Assembly: GCA_030065915.1 (NCBI GenBank)
Contig: JASJCQ010000021.1
Coordinates: 1 to 52,148 of the forward strand
Direction of reading: 5' to 3'
DNA from: Woeseiaceae bacterium
GTDB taxonomy: Bacteria; Pseudomonadota; Gammaproteobacteria; Steroidobacterales; Woeseiaceae
DNA: 52,148 nucleotides
Shown: one piece after another, positions 8,701 to 17,270 of the stretch
Numbering within the stretch: position 1 is the stretch's first letter
Layout of the letters: the number at the start of each line of letters is the position of its first letter
The notes under the pieces: generated by a model
The model's database searches: none
What the model was told of the DNA's origin: nothing
What the model saw: the letters and a program-made list of their open reading frames with translations, nothing else
Position numbers and translations under genes: made by a program

Positions 8701-11400
8701 AAGGAAGCTGGTTGTAGCGCCGTTGGCCGCCACGACCGTCTCGAGATTGTCGTGTGCATCGTAGTGGTAATCCGTCACACCAAGCAGAGCATCTGTCGTT
8801 GAATCCAGCCGGTTCAACGCGTCGTAGAGATGCTGGGTAGAGGCGAATTTCGGGTCGACGACATTCGTCAGATTGCCGAGATCGTCGACCTGCACATCGG
8901 TGACATGACCGCCGCTCGTGATCGTATCGAGGCGGTTATTGAGATCGAAAACGTAGCTGGTCGCCCGCTCGAGAACATTCGAGACATCCTTCACGTCCTC
9001 GTTGATCAGATTGCCCATCGCATCGTAGTCGTAGTCGATCTTGTTGCCGAGATTGTCTTCAACCAAATCGAGGTAGTGTGCATCCGTGTACGTGTAGGTC
9101 AGCGTCATTCCGTCCGGCGTGCTGACCGTCTTTAGCTGCCCTACAGCGTCGTAGGTCATCAACGTGACGCGAGGTACGCCGACCGTCGTCGTCAGGGTCA
9201 GCACCTCGACGTTGCCGCGCCAGTCGTAGACCAGCGACGTCTGCAGGCCGTTCGGATCAGTGATCAGCGTAGGCCGGCCGGCCGCATCGTAGCTGTTGTA
9301 CGTCGTGACATGACCTAGCGCGTTGGTGACGGTGTGGATTTGCCCACACTCGTTGCCGGTCGTGCAGTTGTAATAATTGATCGTGGTGACGTCGGCAACG
9401 TCTGTTCTCGGGCCGTCGATCGTCAATACCTGGCCCGAGGCGTTGTAGGTCATTGCCCACGCGCGGGACAGTCCAGGCGCTGTGATCGTGATGTCCTCCG
9501 CATTTCCGGCGGCATCGTAGAGGTAGGTCGTTGTATTTTTTGGTGACGTAACGACGTCTGGCAGTCGGTATACCGGATTCCACGCGATTGAGGTTGTGCG
9601 CTCCACCGCTGAACCTTTCGCCTCGACCAGGGATTCCGTCAATCCACGCGAATTGCGGATGGTCTGAGTCAGGTTGCCGTTCCAGTCCTGAGTCTCATAC
9701 AGAAATCCACTGCTATCATAGACTCGGTCAGCTACGTTGCCGTCTGGACAAGTGCTACACACATCACCGACCAGCATCTGCAACCTTCTTATTCCCTGAG
9801 TCGTCGTATAGTGGTACGTACGAGTTGCTCCACTCCCCATGTTCAGAGTCGTCGATCCGTCGGCGTTGTAGAGAAACTGGACTTGTTCTTTGCCGCCCGC
9901 ATGCTCAGAGAGCAAGGCCCTGCCGCTGTCGTCGTAGGCCCATGTGGCAAAACGAGCGAGATTCTCGTCCGTGATGCCGGTGAGATGATTTGGCAAGTCG
10001 ATGTCTTCGTAGTGATATCGGCGAGTGTTTGCGTCCGGATAAGTCGCCAACTCGAGGTTGCCTGTTAAATCGTAGGCGAATTGCACCGTTCCATCAGGCC
10101 CGGTCACGGTTGCGAGCCGCCCGCTGGAGTCATAGCCAAAGTTCAGCGTGTGGCCGAAAGGTCCCGTAACTCTGTCCAGCGTCTCACTGTCGTCGTCGCC
10201 ACCTTGAGCGGCCGTCAGCGAATAGTCGAGCGTCTCAGTCTGTCCATTTCGATAGGCTATGGATACGAGCTTTCCATCCGAATTGTAGGTTTCCCTTGTG
10301 TCATCGCGGGTGGTAAATACCCAGTCGCTGCCAACGGACTCTAGCCTGAGGGATTGATCAAGTGTGTTCACCCAGTTGGCGCCGTCTTGCTCGAACCGAA
10401 TGATGTTCCCGTCGGCTCTGGTAATCGTCTTGAACCCGGCTGGCGCCGTGAAGCCGCCATTCCAACCAGTCGCCGTGCGTACCGGCAAATAAGCCTTCGT
10501 AACGCCGCCGACCTCAATCTTGCAGATGTTTCCGCCGGCGAATGTTGCGATCCCCGACGCCAAGTCGCCTCCCCACAGACCGGCCTTGATGTCGTTGAAG
10601 CCGTCCGTACATGCGTCGCTGGCGTTATCGTAGGTGGACGACTGGTTCACCGGGGCCGCGAAACTTACCGTGGCGGCCCTGTCGGGCCGTTCGTCTAAGA
10701 CTCTGGAGTAGGTATGCCGCCAGCCCGCTGCCATGTTGGCGCTGGTCTTGAACGGACCGCTGCTGTTGTAGTGCCTTTTGAAACGCAAAGACCCGGCGCC
10801 AGCGCCTTCGAAGTCGGTTTCGACCTGGTACTTGTTTCCCGTGGCCGGATTGCAGGGGTTTGATTCGTTGTCCGGACACTTTTGTTCATTGACGGATGGG
10901 TCCAACACGAATCCGTCAACGCAGCTGTGACCCTCCGAACCGATAACCTGGCCAGCGGGACAATCGGCATCGGTATTGAAGTACGGGTACCACTGCACGT
11001 AGATAATGCCGTGTCTTCCGCCTCGCCTGTACACATTAAAGCCGTGCCTGTAGAAGCAGGACGCGGGGTTACTTCCACCACAGTAGTACGTCGTTTGGTC
11101 GTTGAAGGCCGGATGGGGTTCGCAGTCGAGGCCGGGCGTCCAATAGTGGCTGCTCGTCCTGCAAAAGTCGTCTGCAGCCTGTCTAGCCACTGCCAAGTCG
11201 GGAAAAGGACCGTAGGTATCCCGCCATCGCGCAGAGTCCGTCGTTGTGAAGCCGTCGGCCTTGTCAGCGATCCACAGTTTTGGATCTGCAAGCGCATTTT
11301 CTGCGGAGAGAACCCCAAATGCAGTAAACAGAAAAAGCTGAAACGACAGCTGACGAAGTGATGGCGACTTCCTAGCTCGCAACGCACCAAAATACATCAT
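5755..11400 (-). CDS. RHS/YD-repeat protein with C-terminal putative toxin domain
   Basis: The 1881-residue protein carries a signal peptide (hydrophobic FQLFLFTAFGVL, then AENALA), a Cys-rich N-terminal region, and a CPDNESNPCNPATGNKY entry typical of secreted RHS proteins. Dozens of YD repeats follow (for example YDYDALNRL), and the core closes with GRYLESDPIGLDGGLNSYGY. RHS repeats form a shell enclosing the C-terminal peptide. Past DPYGLYRG (about residue 1692) the sequence is a variable tip of roughly 190 residues ending in GSPHVELR, DPAGNPVNRRS and GNHTPIIYD, which I associate with predicted bacterial nuclease-type toxins. Residues about 1137-1450 are an inserted non-YD domain. The start is the first of two ATGs at 11400, after aggggat. 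Confidence 0.88.
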   Translation of the reverse strand: MMYFGALRARKSPSLRQLSFQLFLFTAFGVLSAENALADPKLWIADKADGFTTTDSARWRDTYGPFPDLAVARQAADDFCRTSSHYWTPGLDCEPHPAFNDQTTYYCGGSNPASCFYRHGFNVYRRGGRHGIIYVQWYPYFNTDADCPAGQVIGSEGHSCVDGFVLDPSVNEQKCPDNESNPCNPATGNKYQVETDFEGAGAGSLRFKRHYNSSGPFKTSANMAAGWRHTYSRVLDERPDRAATVSFAAPVNQSSTYDNASDACTDGFNDIKAGLWGGDLASGIATFAGGNICKIEVGGVTKAYLPVRTATGWNGGFTAPAGFKTITRADGNIIRFEQDGANWVNTLDQSLRLESVGSDWVFTTRDDTRETYNSDGKLVSIAYRNGQTETLDYSLTAAQGGDDDSETLDRVTGPFGHTLNFGYDSSGRLATVTGPDGTVQFAYDLTGNLELATYPDANTRRYHYEDIDLPNHLTGITDENLARFATWAYDDSGRALLSEHAGGKEQVQFLYNADGSTTLNMGSGATRTYHYTTTQGIRRLQMLVGDVCSTCPDGNVADRVYDSSGFLYETQDWNGNLTQTIRNSRGLTESLVEAKGSAVERTTSIAWNPVYRLPDVVTSPKNTTTYLYDAAGNAEDITITAPGLSRAWAMTYNASGQVLTIDGPRTDVADVTTINYYNCTTGNECGQIHTVTNALGHVTTYNSYDAAGRPTLITDPNGLQTSLVYDWRGNVEVLTLTTTVGVPRVTLMTYDAVGQLKTVSTPDGMTLTYTYTDAHYLDLVEDNLGNKIDYDYDAMGNLINEDVKDVSNVLERATSYVFDLNNRLDTITSGGHVTDVQVDDLGNLTNVVDPKFASTQHLYDALNRLDSTTDALLGVTDYHYDAHDNLETVVAANGATTSFLYNDLDDLEQETSPDRGITTYTHDEAGNVKTKVDARGKLTSYDYDALNRLTLETLDDGSTIVYEYDTGPNALGRLNKVTDPSGSTAWLFDHFGAVTHRTQLVGTVSLTTQYVYDNEGRMQAMIYPSGKLLSYGYNSYQISSLSVDGTPLVQNLAYEPFGPAKSWLWGDGRSFSRDFDLRGLMISITDNGDTQALNYDAAGFLTSQFGLGLDVTYDYDLLGRVTDFADNLSGGGSPPESMFVSAPTVLATVQTANNETGAPASTNPTPWLTAAVRNVTSGNVQLALGRAEVNTGAITVAETVGYVAIQASASGSFTAGASIVNYEAQTTTDSVRGWGNGCYTTNFLNVYAGAPLVVGTINRHDGGDGGWARRCSLGTSSVGFAIDEDQFRDTERNHTTETVGFAAFSSAFDGVFSDGTGTWAMEAESTTLAATTTDPAFKTVNFRQSYATPPVVIVLATNETPDPSAFRIRNVTTTGFEVVQVEPANADGTQGAMTLHYLAVEPGEHELPDGTRILAATVDITDQQHGSGVSGTESWHTETFADWPGTSGGLPTLVYDYDANGNRTLLTEDSLPYSYFVQPNSNRLLSTAGPVAKTYSHDTAGNTLSDGVHTYGYNDRGRLVDVDSGMATYVHNGLGQRVSKTVTSTTLFAYDEAGALIGQYDGTGAAEQEFVWLDGAPIGLLVGSQVLYVQTDQIGTPRAVYDGAAALWRWKSTPFGMGGPDEDADGDGTDFEFNLRFAGQYEDGETGLYYNYYRTYDPTTGRYLESDPIGLDGGLNSYGYVGGNPLSYVDPYGLYRGSVSPEDLVAARQLMDKARQQRNFREFQRLCRIAGHQNCDQPWEGENESMCFVGDAMDVGFAALGARASASRLPASGLTPRLQPNLFNSLDDLFAGGRTPTASEISQWARQQGWTPSQTATGPLKYTDANGIVRATIKRGSSRAPGSGSPHVELRNASGQRIDPAGNPVNRRSLGNHTPIIYDIP

Positions 11401-11932
11401 CGATATCCCCTGATAATCCCAGGGGACCTTTTGCCTAATGCGAAAGGTCGTGTCAAATTTGTTACTGAAGTACCAAATAAATATTGAGAAAATTTTTCCA
11501 AGTCGCATTTGCGCAAAAATATTGGAGACCGCGCGAGTTAAGATCACCAGGCTGCTGGAAAACCCGGTGGTTTATCTTCATCCACGAAACACTCGTTGAC
11601 TTGAAGCATACCGGTGCTATCTTGACTGGCTGCGCGTCGGTCTGCGCGCGTTAATTTCGGCGGAAGCTAACGCCACTATTGCGAAAATTAATCCAATATT
11701 CGGCCGTCGTTTTCCGTCAGATCCCCGGGCTTCAAGACTGTTTTGCGGCGGCCGCTAAACGGAGGAGCCACTCGCTCATCTGACGATCTCAAGGCAATGA
11801 CTGCGGTCAAAACACCGGAACATCGAGGATCAATTCGATCCATATCGCCAGTGCTCATTCTTCTCAGTGTCGACTCGGCGTCGCGAAAGCAGGATAGTCT
11901 GCGACGAATGACAATCAATCGACCTAGAAGCG
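11401..11932. other. Gene-free interval between rhs and nifJ
   Basis: This 532-bp stretch contains no convincing gene. The minus-strand frame that runs through it overlaps the end of nifJ, and its product resembles no protein I know. The part next to rhs (11430-11530) is AT-rich and includes a TTGACA-like box on the minus strand near 11452-11457, a plausible -35 for rhs, but I could not place a matching -10. The hairpin at 11407-11425 is listed separately. Confidence 0.5.
11407..11425 (-). promoter_or_regulatory. Hairpin overlapping the rhs ribosome-binding site
   Basis: The arms cccctg (11407-11412) and cagggg (11420-11425) form a 6-bp stem with a 7-nt loop. On the transcript, the arm nearer the gene contains the agggg ribosome-binding site, 7-8 nt before the ATG at 11400. 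Pairing would hide it and could hold down translation of the toxin gene. Confidence 0.5.
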
Positions 11933-14900
11933 TTACCACGCATGTTCGAACTTGGTCGGCTCCTGCTGCGACAAGTGCTCGTAGGTCTGCCAGCGACGGT
12001 CGACGGTTTCCTGCGCCATCTGCATCATGCGCTCGGCCTCTTCAGGATTCGTCTTCGTGAGCACCTTGTAACGATTCTCGTTGTAGGCGTATTCACGCAG
12101 CGGAATCGTCGGACGCGGCGAGTCGAGTACGAACGGTTTCTTGCCGGCCGCCCTCAGTGCCGGGTTGTAGCGAATCAGCGGCCAGTAACCGCTCGCCGTC
12201 GCCAGCGCCTGTTGCTTGAGCCCGTCCTTCAGGTCATAGCCGTGCGCGATGCAGTGGCTGTAAGCAAGAATCAGCGACGGTCCGTTGTATTCCTCCGCCT
12301 CGCGCATCGCGAGCAGCGTCTGCTGCGGGTTCGCACCCATCGCGACCTGAGCCACGTAGACATTGCCGCTGGAGATCGCCTGCAGCGCAAGATCCTTCTT
12401 GCCGATGCGTTTGCCGGCCGATGCGAATTTCGCCGACGCGCCCAACGGTGTGGCTTTGGACATCTGGCCACCGGTATTGGAATACACCTCGGTATCCATG
12501 ACCAGCACGTTGACGTTGCGACCGCTGGCGAGGACATGGTCGAGACCGCCGGAGCCGATGTCGTAGGCCCAGCCATCGCCGCCGACCAGCCAGATGCTGC
12601 GGCGAACCAAGTGATCCACGATCGACAGCAGCGCCTCGGCCTTCGGGTTCTCCCGTTCGCGAGTCACTGCCTCCAGGCGCTCCTTAAGCTCTTTGACGCG
12701 TTGCCTCTGTGCGCGAATTTCGCTACCGATCGTCTGGCCGGCATTGATTAACTGATCAGCGAGTTCCTCGCCGATCTCGGGTGACAGTTCCTCGACCATC
12801 TGCTTGGCGATCGCCATGTGGTGATCGGCCGCGATACGCATGCCCAGGCCGAACTCGGCGTTGTCCTCGAACAGTGAGTTGGACCAGGCAGGGCCACTAC
12901 CCTCCGCGTTCTTGGCCCAGGGTGTCGTCGGGAGGTTGCCGCCATAGATAGACGAGCAGCCGGTCGCGTTTGCCACGAGCAGGCGAGGTCCGAACAACTG
13001 CGACAACAGTCGGACGTAAGGCGTCTCACCGCAACCGGCGCAGGCGCCGGCGAACTCGAATAACGGCTGCAGGAACTGCGCGCCGCGCACTGACGAAAAT
13101 TCGACGGCCGCGCGATCGTTGAAATCGAGGGTTTCGAAGAACTCGATGTCCTTTCGGGTCTTCTCGAGGATCGGCGCCTTGTCCGTCATGTTGATCGCCC
13201 GAACCTCCGGATCGTCCGGGCTGCGAACCGGGCAGGCATCAACGCACAGCGTGCAGCCCGTGCAGTCTTCTGCGTAAACCTGCAGCGAGTAGCGCGTCTC
13301 CGGGAATCCGCGGGCGCTGATTGGCGCCGTTGCGAAGCCTTCCGGTGCATTCTCTAACGAACTTTCGTGGTAGAACTTCGCGCGAATGACGCTGTGCGGG
13401 CAGACGAACGAACAGTTACCGCACTGGATGCACAGATCCGCATCCCACAACGGTATACGATCGGAGACGTTGCCTTTTTCAAACTGCGCGGTTGCACTGG
13501 GATACGTACCGTCGACGGGTAACGCGCTGACCGGCAGTTCGTCGCCATGGCCGCGCATGATCTGCGCCGTAACCTCACGCACGAACGGCGGCGCGTGCGG
13601 CGGCACGACGGCATTCAGCGGCCGATCGCTGCTGACCTTCGCCGGTACCTTTACCTCGTAAAGATGATCGAGCGCTGAATCGACCGCCGCGAAGTTCTGG
13701 TCGACGACCTCCTGGCCCTTCGAGCGATAGGTCTTCTCGATCGCCTTCTTGATCTGCTGGATTGCCTCGTCTCTTGGGAGGACGCCGGACAGCGCGAAGA
13801 AGCAGGCCTGCATGATCGTATTGATGCGTTTGCCCATGCCCGCCTCTTTGGCGACGGCGCGAGCATTAATGACATGGAAGCTGAGCTTCCGGTCGATGAT
13901 GATTTCCTGCACCGGCTTTGGCAGCTCGTCCCACACCTCGTCGGGTCCATACGGGCTGTCCAGCAGAAATACGGCGCCCTCCGCTGCGTCCTTCAGCAGT
14001 TCGATCCTGTTGACCTGGTCGAACTGGTGGCAGGCAATGAAGTTCGCTGACTGGATCAGGTAAGGCGAATGGATCGGCTCCGGTCCGAAGCGCAGGTGCG
14101 ACACCGTTCTCGAGCCGGACTTCTTCGAGTCGTAGACGAAGTAGCCCTGGCAGTGCAGGTCCGTGTTCTCGCCAATAATCTTGATGCTGTTCTTGTTGGC
14201 ACCGACGGTACCGTCCGCGCCCAGACCGAAGAACAATGCACGCGTCGACTTTTCGTTCTCGATATTCCAGGACGCGTCGTAGTCGAGGCTCGTGTACGTC
14301 ACGTCGTCATTGATGCCGATTGTGAAATGATTCTTCGGCTCGTCTTTTTCGAGCTCATCGAACACGGCTCGAACCATGGCAGGGGTAAATTCCTTCGACG
14401 ACAGGCCGTAACGTCCGCCGATGATCCTCGGCATCGACGCACGAGCGCCGGAGGCGACGGCTTCGGCGAGCACCGTGACGACATCCATGTACAGCGGCTC
14501 GCCACTCGCGCCATGCTCCTTCGTACGATCCAGCACCGCAATCGACTTCACGCTCTCCGGCAGTACCGCCAGCATGTGCTCCGCCGAGAATGGACGGAAC
14601 AGGCGTACGTTGATCATGCCGACGCCCTTGTCCGGCAATGCGTCGATCGTCTGCTCGACCGTTTCGGCACCCGAGCCCATCAGGACGATGATACGTTCGG
14701 CCTCGGGATCGCCGTGGTAGTCGAATAAGTTGTAGCGACGACCGGTAACGTCGGCAAACTGGTCCATGACTTTCTGCACGATACCCGGCGTCTGGTTATA
14801 GAAGTTGTTTGCGCTCTCCCGACCCTGGAAGTAGACATCGGGGTTCTGCGCCGTGCCGCGAATGAACGGGTTATCCGGGTTGAGCGCCCTCGAACGATGC

Positions 14901-15502
14901 TCGTAGACCAGCCCGTCATTGATCATCGCGTGCGTCTCCGCCTCGCTGACGAGATCAATCTTGTCCACCTCATGAGACGTCCGGAATCCGTCAAAGAAAT
15001 GCAGGAACGGTACGCGTGCCTCCAACGTCGCGGCATGGCTGACGAGCGCGAGGTCCTGCGCAGTCTGAACTGACGACGAGGCCATCATCGCAAATCCCGT
15101 CGTGCGGGCGGCCATAACGTCCTGGTGGTCACCGAAGATAGACAGCGCCTGCGCCGCCAGCGAGCGCGCGGCTACGTGAAAGACGGCAGGCGTCAACTCG
15201 CCCGCGATCTTGTACATGTTGGGCAGCATCAGCATCAGGCCCTGTGACGCCGTGAACGTCGTCGTCAATGCGCCGGTCTGCAGTGCGCCATGCGCCGTTC
15301 CGGCGGCACCGCCCTCGCTCTGCATCTCGATGATGTCCGGCACCTGGCCCCAGATGTTCTCCTTGCCGGCGGCTGACCAGACATCGGCCTGCTCCGCCAT
15401 CGGTGACGACGGCGTAATCGGGTAGATCGAACAGATCTCGCTGACCGAGTACGCAACGCGGGCGACCGCCTCGTTGCCCTCCATCGCACGTTTTTCCGTC
15501 AT
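11933..15502 (-). CDS. nifJ: Pyruvate:ferredoxin (flavodoxin) oxidoreductase
   Basis: The 1189-residue, single-chain enzyme interconverts pyruvate plus CoA and acetyl-CoA plus CO2, using low-potential ferredoxin or flavodoxin as electron partner. The N-terminal domain has the TPSSPMAEQADVW and MQSEGGAAGTAHGA motifs. Two 4Fe-4S sites follow, CIQCGNCSFVCP (about 688) and CTGCTLCVDACP (about 745), with a further cluster starting CAGCGETPY. The thiamine diphosphate domain shows GGDGWAYDIGSGG and YSNTGGQMSKATP (about 970-1010). Length is normal for the family. It overlaps the preceding GltD-like gene by 4 bp (ATGA), so the two should work as an operon. Its last codons are duplicated at 3874. Confidence 0.96.
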   Translation of the reverse strand: MTEKRAMEGNEAVARVAYSVSEICSIYPITPSSPMAEQADVWSAAGKENIWGQVPDIIEMQSEGGAAGTAHGALQTGALTTTFTASQGLMLMLPNMYKIAGELTPAVFHVAARSLAAQALSIFGDHQDVMAARTTGFAMMASSSVQTAQDLALVSHAATLEARVPFLHFFDGFRTSHEVDKIDLVSEAETHAMINDGLVYEHRSRALNPDNPFIRGTAQNPDVYFQGRESANNFYNQTPGIVQKVMDQFADVTGRRYNLFDYHGDPEAERIIVLMGSGAETVEQTIDALPDKGVGMINVRLFRPFSAEHMLAVLPESVKSIAVLDRTKEHGASGEPLYMDVVTVLAEAVASGARASMPRIIGGRYGLSSKEFTPAMVRAVFDELEKDEPKNHFTIGINDDVTYTSLDYDASWNIENEKSTRALFFGLGADGTVGANKNSIKIIGENTDLHCQGYFVYDSKKSGSRTVSHLRFGPEPIHSPYLIQSANFIACHQFDQVNRIELLKDAAEGAVFLLDSPYGPDEVWDELPKPVQEIIIDRKLSFHVINARAVAKEAGMGKRINTIMQACFFALSGVLPRDEAIQQIKKAIEKTYRSKGQEVVDQNFAAVDSALDHLYEVKVPAKVSSDRPLNAVVPPHAPPFVREVTAQIMRGHGDELPVSALPVDGTYPSATAQFEKGNVSDRIPLWDADLCIQCGNCSFVCPHSVIRAKFYHESSLENAPEGFATAPISARGFPETRYSLQVYAEDCTGCTLCVDACPVRSPDDPEVRAINMTDKAPILEKTRKDIEFFETLDFNDRAAVEFSSVRGAQFLQPLFEFAGACAGCGETPYVRLLSQLFGPRLLVANATGCSSIYGGNLPTTPWAKNAEGSGPAWSNSLFEDNAEFGLGMRIAADHHMAIAKQMVEELSPEIGEELADQLINAGQTIGSEIRAQRQRVKELKERLEAVTRERENPKAEALLSIVDHLVRRSIWLVGGDGWAYDIGSGGLDHVLASGRNVNVLVMDTEVYSNTGGQMSKATPLGASAKFASAGKRIGKKDLALQAISSGNVYVAQVAMGANPQQTLLAMREAEEYNGPSLILAYSHCIAHGYDLKDGLKQQALATASGYWPLIRYNPALRAAGKKPFVLDSPRPTIPLREYAYNENRYKVLTKTNPEEAERMMQMAQETVDRRWQTYEHLSQQEPTKFEHAW

Positions 15503-17142
15503 GCCTTCGCTCCTTCGCCGGGCTCGTCGATCATCTCAATGGCGTGGCAGGGACATTGCTCATAGCAGACGGCGCATCCCGTGCACTTGTCGAAGTCGAA
15601 CTTGTAGCGCTTGCCGGGACCCAGTTTGATGATCGCACCCTCGGGACAGGCGCCGTAGCAACCGTCGCACTCGAAGCAGTTGCCGCAGGACAGGCAACGC
15701 CTGGCCTCAAACAGGGCTTCTTGTTCGGTCAGGTTCTTCAGAATCTCGTCGAAACCCTTTGTTCGCTCATCAATAGGCAGGCGATCCTGCTCGACCTGCG
15801 GCGCCTCGGTCCGGTACCAGAGATGCAGCCTCTCGTGACCGATAATCGGGTTGCGTGTGCCGCGCTTGTAGCTCTTGCCGTTTAAGAAGGCGTCGATGTG
15901 CCGCGCCGCATGTTTGCCGTGACCCACGGCGACCGTGACGGAACGCTCCGCGGGCACCATGTCGCCACCGGCGAAAATGCCCTCGTGACCGGTCATCATG
16001 TTGTCGTCGACGATGACGGTGTGGTCCCACTCGAACTCGATACCGGGGACCTTTTCCAGGAACTCGGTGTCGGTGTCTTGTCCTACCGCGAGGATCAGCG
16101 AGTCCGCCTCGAGCTCCTCGAAGCGTCCCGTCGGTTGCGGGCGACCGTTCTCATCGAGTTCCATGACCTCGACTTTGAACGTGGACTTGTCGATTTCCTT
16201 GATCGTGCGCAGCCAGTTGATCTTGACGCCTTCTTCGATAGCCTCGTCGGCCTCGAAATCGTGGGCAGGCATGCTGCTTCGATCGCGCCGGTAGATGATC
16301 ATGGTCTCGGCGGCGCCAAGGCGTTGGGCGGTCCGGGCGGCATCCATGGCCGTGTTGCCGCCACCGTAGACGGCTACCCGGCGACCCAGCGCCGGGGGCT
16401 CACCCTCGTTCGCCTGGCTTAAGAAACTGACGGCATCGAGGATCTTGCCGGCATCGCGATTCGGAATCTCGATCTTCTTGCTGATGTGTGCGCCGACCGC
16501 GGCGAAGACGGCGTCGAATCCACCCGTCTCTTTCTCCGCCAGCACGTCGTCGACGCGATGATTGAGCGTGATCTTCACGCCGAGGTTCTCAATTCGGCGA
16601 ATCTCGGCCTGCAGTTCGTCTCGTGGCATGCGATACGCGGGAATACCGAAATGGATCATGCCCCCCGCTACCGGGCCGGCCTCTCGGATTTCGACTGAGT
16701 GTCCGAAGTTCGCGAGATGATAGGCTGCCGACAGTCCGCTGGGGCCGGCCCCGATGATCAGGATCTTCTTGCCGGTCTGAGTCGCAGGTTTCTCGAACTG
16801 CCAGTCATTTTCGAGCGCGAGATCTCCGAGGAAGCGTTCCACCGCGTGAATGCTGACCGAGCTGTCCGTGAACGCCCGGTTACACACGTCCTCACAAGGG
16901 TGATAGCAGACGCGCCCGTGGATGGATGGCAGCGGATTGTTCCTGACGATCTCGCGCCAGGCCGCCTCGTGCTCGCCGGCCTGGGCCAGTGCGAGCCATG
17001 CCTGGATATTCTCACCAGCCGGACAGGCGTCGTTGCAGGGTGGAAGAAAGTCGACGTAGTCAGGGCGCCTTGTCCGTAAGGCACCTGTACCTCGGGCGTG
17101 TTGCGTCAGGTCGGCGCGTTGAGTCAGGTCGATGCTTGCCAT
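15499..17142 (-). CDS. GltD-like FAD/NAD(P) oxidoreductase with 4Fe-4S domains, partner of NifJ
   Basis: The 547-residue flavoprotein resembles the small subunit of glutamate synthase and the electron-bifurcating NfnB. The N-terminal cysteine cluster is CNDACPAGENIQAWL with GRVCYHPCEDVCNR. The FAD site is IIGAGPSGLSAAYHL, the NAD(P) site is VAVYGGGNTAMDAARTA, and IFAGGDMV closes the FAD domain. The C-terminus adds a ferredoxin-like part: CLSCGNCFECDGCYGACP, then CTGCAVCYEQCPCHAIE. No glutamate synthase large subunit is nearby; it lies directly upstream of nifJ and probably links ferredoxin to NAD(P)H. The start is set at the ATG at 17142; a TTG at 17151 is possible. No clear ribosome-binding site is seen. 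Confidence 0.88.
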   Translation of the reverse strand: MASIDLTQRADLTQHARGTGALRTRRPDYVDFLPPCNDACPAGENIQAWLALAQAGEHEAAWREIVRNNPLPSIHGRVCYHPCEDVCNRAFTDSSVSIHAVERFLGDLALENDWQFEKPATQTGKKILIIGAGPSGLSAAYHLANFGHSVEIREAGPVAGGMIHFGIPAYRMPRDELQAEIRRIENLGVKITLNHRVDDVLAEKETGGFDAVFAAVGAHISKKIEIPNRDAGKILDAVSFLSQANEGEPPALGRRVAVYGGGNTAMDAARTAQRLGAAETMIIYRRDRSSMPAHDFEADEAIEEGVKINWLRTIKEIDKSTFKVEVMELDENGRPQPTGRFEELEADSLILAVGQDTDTEFLEKVPGIEFEWDHTVIVDDNMMTGHEGIFAGGDMVPAERSVTVAVGHGKHAARHIDAFLNGKSYKRGTRNPIIGHERLHLWYRTEAPQVEQDRLPIDERTKGFDEILKNLTEQEALFEARRCLSCGNCFECDGCYGACPEGAIIKLGPGKRYKFDFDKCTGCAVCYEQCPCHAIEMIDEPGEGAKA

Positions 17143-17270
17143 TTGCGGCAAGTGTTAAACAGGCCACCCACGACGGGTATCAGGGGTATTACGGATGCTG
17201 TTGGGTGACAACCACCCGCCGTCGCTCGGCAGCTCTCGATTGCTGATGAAGAACCGTACGCCGGATGTAT

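Larger units (their letters stand above)
3874..12012. mobile_element. Putative genomic island at the nifJ 3' end (RAYT, RHS, immunity candidate)
   Basis: The region lies between two direct copies of the nifJ 3' end: an intact gene on the right and a fragment on the left. This is the pattern left when an element integrates into the 3' end of a gene and restores it with its own copy. The cargo is a RAYT transposase, a tandem-repeat array, a polymorphic-toxin-like RHS gene and its small downstream gene. No integrase, excisionase or relaxase was seen, so the island may be decayed or may have arisen by homologous recombination with another nifJ allele. The boundaries are observed; the mechanism is inferred. 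Confidence 0.55.

Noticed and set aside
11688..11939. An 83-codon minus-strand frame between rhs and nifJ
   Set aside because: It starts inside the nifJ stop region, has no ribosome-binding site and gives an Arg-rich product without family features.
3874..12012. A complete integrative element with its own integrase
   Set aside because: No tyrosine or serine recombinase was found between the nifJ copies; the only transposase-like gene is the RAYT, which does not make such flanking repeats.
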